DNA of 64,000 bases from Pempheris klunzingeri (taxonomy: Eukaryota; Chordata; Actinopteri; Acropomatiformes; Pempheridae), in contig NC_092029.1 in NCBI RefSeq assembly GCF_042242105.1, positions 13,936,885 to 14,000,884 on the forward strand. The letters are read 5' to 3'. Positions within the stretch are counted from its first letter, which is position 1. Each line of letters opens with the position of its first letter. Below the pieces are notes generated by a model, which saw only the letters and a list, made by a program, of their open reading frames with translations, was not told the origin of the DNA and did not search any database. Of this stretch, positions 61,501 through 64,000 are shown one piece after another. A program made the position numbers and the translations under genes.

Positions 61501-64000
61501 ATGACCATGTATGGAAAGCACAGTGCCCAGCTCTATGGCAAGTTCCTCCTTAAAGCACAACCCCTTGCTTTTGCTAGCTCACATGAATGCAGAGCATCAG
61601 TATCCCAGCACATGGACAATGGTTTTGCCCTTGAGACTACATTTGACAACAAGATGGATAATGTTCTGTCACTCCAAGAGCAGAAGACCAGTTTTAGAAT
61701 GAGGTCTAAAATGAATGAGCATATCTTTAATCAAGACATGAATGTTTACAACACTGCTGAAAGAACTGGAATTGAGGTTTCTGGCAGCTTCCTCACAAAC
61801 ATCCTCAACACAGAATCCACAGAGAATCAAGAATTCACCATCTCTGGCTTCCTCAAGTATGACAAGAGCACAGATAGTCATATAATCCAGTTCCCTCTGA
61901 TTGAAAGTCTGCCTGCCTTCTTGGAAAGCATCAAAGGCATTGTTGTACAAGTTGCAGAAGCACTGCAAGACTACATCAACAAAGACGAGATAAGGGCTAA
62001 ACTTGAAGCTCTTCCTCAGCATGTAAGTGACTTTGTTTCCCAACTGAATGTAGAGGGCAAGGTAGATCAACTGAAGCAGTATTTCAGTGATTTTACCCAA
62101 GAATATGTCATCTCCATGGATGACGTGGAAGCCTCTTTGAGAAACCTGAAGGTTACTGTTGAGAAACTGCTGGCTGATTTCACTGCTTACATCCAAGACT
62201 TTGCTGGTATGATGAAGGAGATGATTATTCGTGGCACCCTACCTGAAACCCTCATTCAGAAAATCCAGCAACACCTAAATACTATAAATGAGGAGTACGA
62301 CATCAAGGCTGTGGTTATGTATGTGATTGATACCATGATGGAGATGATCCAGCAGATTGACCTGGAAAAACTGGAGGGCAGCAGCATTGCATTCCTGCGT
62401 GATATTGACTCCAAGTATGAAATCAAGACTCAACTACAGATGATCATGAGTGATGTGAAACAAATAATTGACAGCTTTGACATTCAGAAATTTACTGCTG
62501 ACCTGAAGAGGTTCATTTCATCCATCAACTTTAAAGCTCACATTGAGGAACTAATGAATCAGATTCCCACAAAGATTTTCAGCGATATAACAGATTATAT
62601 TAGGGAAATAATTCAGGACCTTGACATCGTAGGTAAGATCAACTCATTCTACGCCAAGATCAGAGAGCTGATTGTAAAGTTTGAGGCTGACAAAAAGGTT
62701 CAAGCTGTCTTGGAAAAGGCTGTGGAGCTCATCAAGCAGTTCAGGATTGAGGAAACCTTCAGGGCTGTAGCGAAGATGCTGAAGGACGCAGATTTCCCTA
62801 CCAAATTCATGCAAGTCTTCCAGGTTGCCATCGACTACTTAAAAACAACTGAGGTTAAGGATATGATTCAACAGCTGAATATGTGCATTGAAACTATTGT
62901 GCAGAAACTGAAGTCAATGGACTACAATGACTTCGTGGATAAAGCCAATCAATATATTGCTGAATACACTGCTTATATCAATGAGCTGATCAGGACTCTT
63001 GAAATCCCCCAGAAACTTGAGGCAACAAGAGATTTTGTCAACTTTGTCTTATCCTCTTCCAGAAACTTTATGGAGCGCCTGAGAGAAATCGAAGTTGCAG
63101 AAATTATTAAATCTTTTAAGGATTTCATTGACCAGCTAGTGTTTGAAAACGTTAGTGGATTTGCTGAATTCATAAAACAAGAAATTACAAATCTGGATGT
63201 CCATGCTGAAATTTCCTCTTATTTGCAGTTGGCAAGAAAGTGCTACACTGAGTTCATAACAATTGCCTCTAATATGTGCACTGCTTTGGTTGACCTCATC
63301 AAGAAGGTGGTACCTCAGCAAAAATTTGTCAGTGAGATATTGCAGATCATCGAGGGGCTCATTTCTGAACTGAAGAAAGCTGAATTCACCATGCCATCCT
63401 TCATCATTCCTTTCACTGATCTTGTTGTGCCTTCCCTGAAGGTCTGCCTAGATAAGCTTCACCAGTTTGAAATCCCATCACAGCTGGAAATCCCTGAGTT
63501 CACTATCTTGGGCTTCCACACTGTGCAAGCAACCAGCATCTCAATTAATGACATTAAACAGAGAATCATTGACTTAATTGATTTTGTTCTCAACTTTGAG
63601 ATGAAGATGTTTGGTATGGGAGCTTCATTTGGAGACCTGACTATGAACTACCTTCCTACACTACCGGAGCTTTCACTTCCTGAGATTACTGTACCTGAGT
63701 TCTCCTTTCCCACTCTCCCTCATGTTCCAGCAGAGAAACTTGTTAAGACTCTCCAACTCCCGGCATTTAAGCTGCCAGTCATTCCTAGTGAGATCAGGAT
63801 TCCAGGATTCGGTAAACTGAGCTATGAGATAAAAGTCAGCAGCCCCATCTACACCATTAGGAATGCTGCTGAAGTCCAGACGTCTCTTGATGTAGATGAA
63901 ACACCTCAGTTGACAGCTTTTCTGACCTCCCAAGGGACATCTCTCAGGTTTGAGATCCTTAACTTCAACCTGGATTCCACTGCTCGTATTGCGGTAACCA
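52555..64000 (+). CDS. apob: apolipoprotein B, second tandem copy, 5' part (runs off the window)
   Basis: Exons: 52555-52612, 53088-53117, 53386-53498, 53619-53764, 53865-54012, 54149-54301, 54508-54632, 54749-54834, 54938-55382, 55497-55611, 55693-55839, 55922-56133, 56255-56450, 56545-56724, 56844-57047, 57163-57330, 57440-57645, 57904-58086, 58180-58310, 58426-58636, 58725-58897, 59108-59268, 59356-59465, 59561-59934, 60146 to the window end. Same head-to-tail orientation, exon sizes and phases as copy 1; exon 2 is 3 nt shorter. Two ATGs in a row (52555, 52558) open the frame; the second gives the same exon 1 length as copy 1. No stop or frameshift was found in the exons I read, so it looks functional. 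Signal peptide ([12 protein letters not shown]) and lipid-transfer domain are present. After 63201 the protein departs from copy 1 and gains cysteines. Role as for copy 1; whether the two differ in tissue is unknown. Confidence 0.92.
52758..53050. mobile_element. piggyBac-like MITE in intron 1 of apoB copy 2
   Basis: Bounded by TTAA at 52758-52761 and 53047-53050. The left end is TTAACCGTTTATAGGGCA and the reversed right end TTAACCCTTTATCAGGCA: 15 of 18 match, with the TTAA target typical of piggyBac. No coding capacity. It also carries a 25-nt direct repeat (AAGTTACCA...CCTTGCC) at 52904-52928 and 53012-53036. Copy 1 lacks it. Confidence 0.6.
54967..63201 (+). repeat. near-identical tract, copy 2 partner (of 35494-43753)
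   Basis: The 8235-bp counterpart of the 8260-bp tract in copy 1. The net 25-bp difference is made up of a 1-bp indel in intron 11, a 4-bp length difference in intron 17 and 20 bp in intron 21. Confidence 0.9.
55840..55921 (+). other. GC-AG intron 11 of apoB copy 2
   Basis: GAAGAG|GCAAGA donor and CACAG acceptor, as in copy 1, but one base shorter (82 against 83). Confidence 0.85.

Overview
The window looks like nuclear DNA of a ray-finned fish, probably a spiny-rayed (percomorph-type) teleost. The evidence is vertebrate-type genes with short introns, AT-rich intergenic DNA, teleost-style MITEs and LINE tails, and liver apolipoprotein B genes in tandem. The species call is inference; I could not run a search.

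Layout. (1) 1073-2572, minus: kcnf1, a one-exon gene for the silent potassium-channel subunit Kv5.1. (2) 5619-12263, plus: pdia6, 13 coding exons, an ER protein disulfide isomerase ending in KDEL, with a perfect ER-stress element just upstream. (3) 13430-17282, minus: hpcal1, three coding exons, a neuronal calcium sensor lying tail-to-tail with pdia6; a possible non-coding first exon lies near 22.9-23.3 kb. (4) About 17.4-33.0 kb: no protein gene seen, apart from repeats and that possible exon. (5) 33172-48493, plus: a complete apolipoprotein B gene of 29 exons (about 3807 aa). (6) 52555 to the window end, plus: a second apolipoprotein B gene with 24 complete exons and the first 3.86 kb of the giant exon 25. 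KCNF1, PDIA6, HPCAL1 and APOB all lie on human 2p, so the neighbourhood is an old vertebrate linkage group (recalled knowledge).

The most interesting part is the apoB pair. Introns 1-8 of the two copies differ in length and sequence. From inside exon 9 (35494 / 54967) to a sharp edge inside exon 25 (43753 / 63201) they are nearly identical, introns included, and then they diverge again. This mosaic suggests recent gene conversion between older duplicates, or an assembly artefact that needs excluding. Copy 1 also has a 24-nt micro-exon that encodes a furin-type RRKR motif and could be skipped in frame. Both copies share a GC-AG intron, which a 1-bp indel between them helps prove.

Functionally, pdia6 (oxidative folding in the ER) and apoB (a very large secreted lipoprotein scaffold) are both secretory-pathway genes, but nothing here shows that they are co-regulated. 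kcnf1 and hpcal1 are mainly neuronal genes in other vertebrates.
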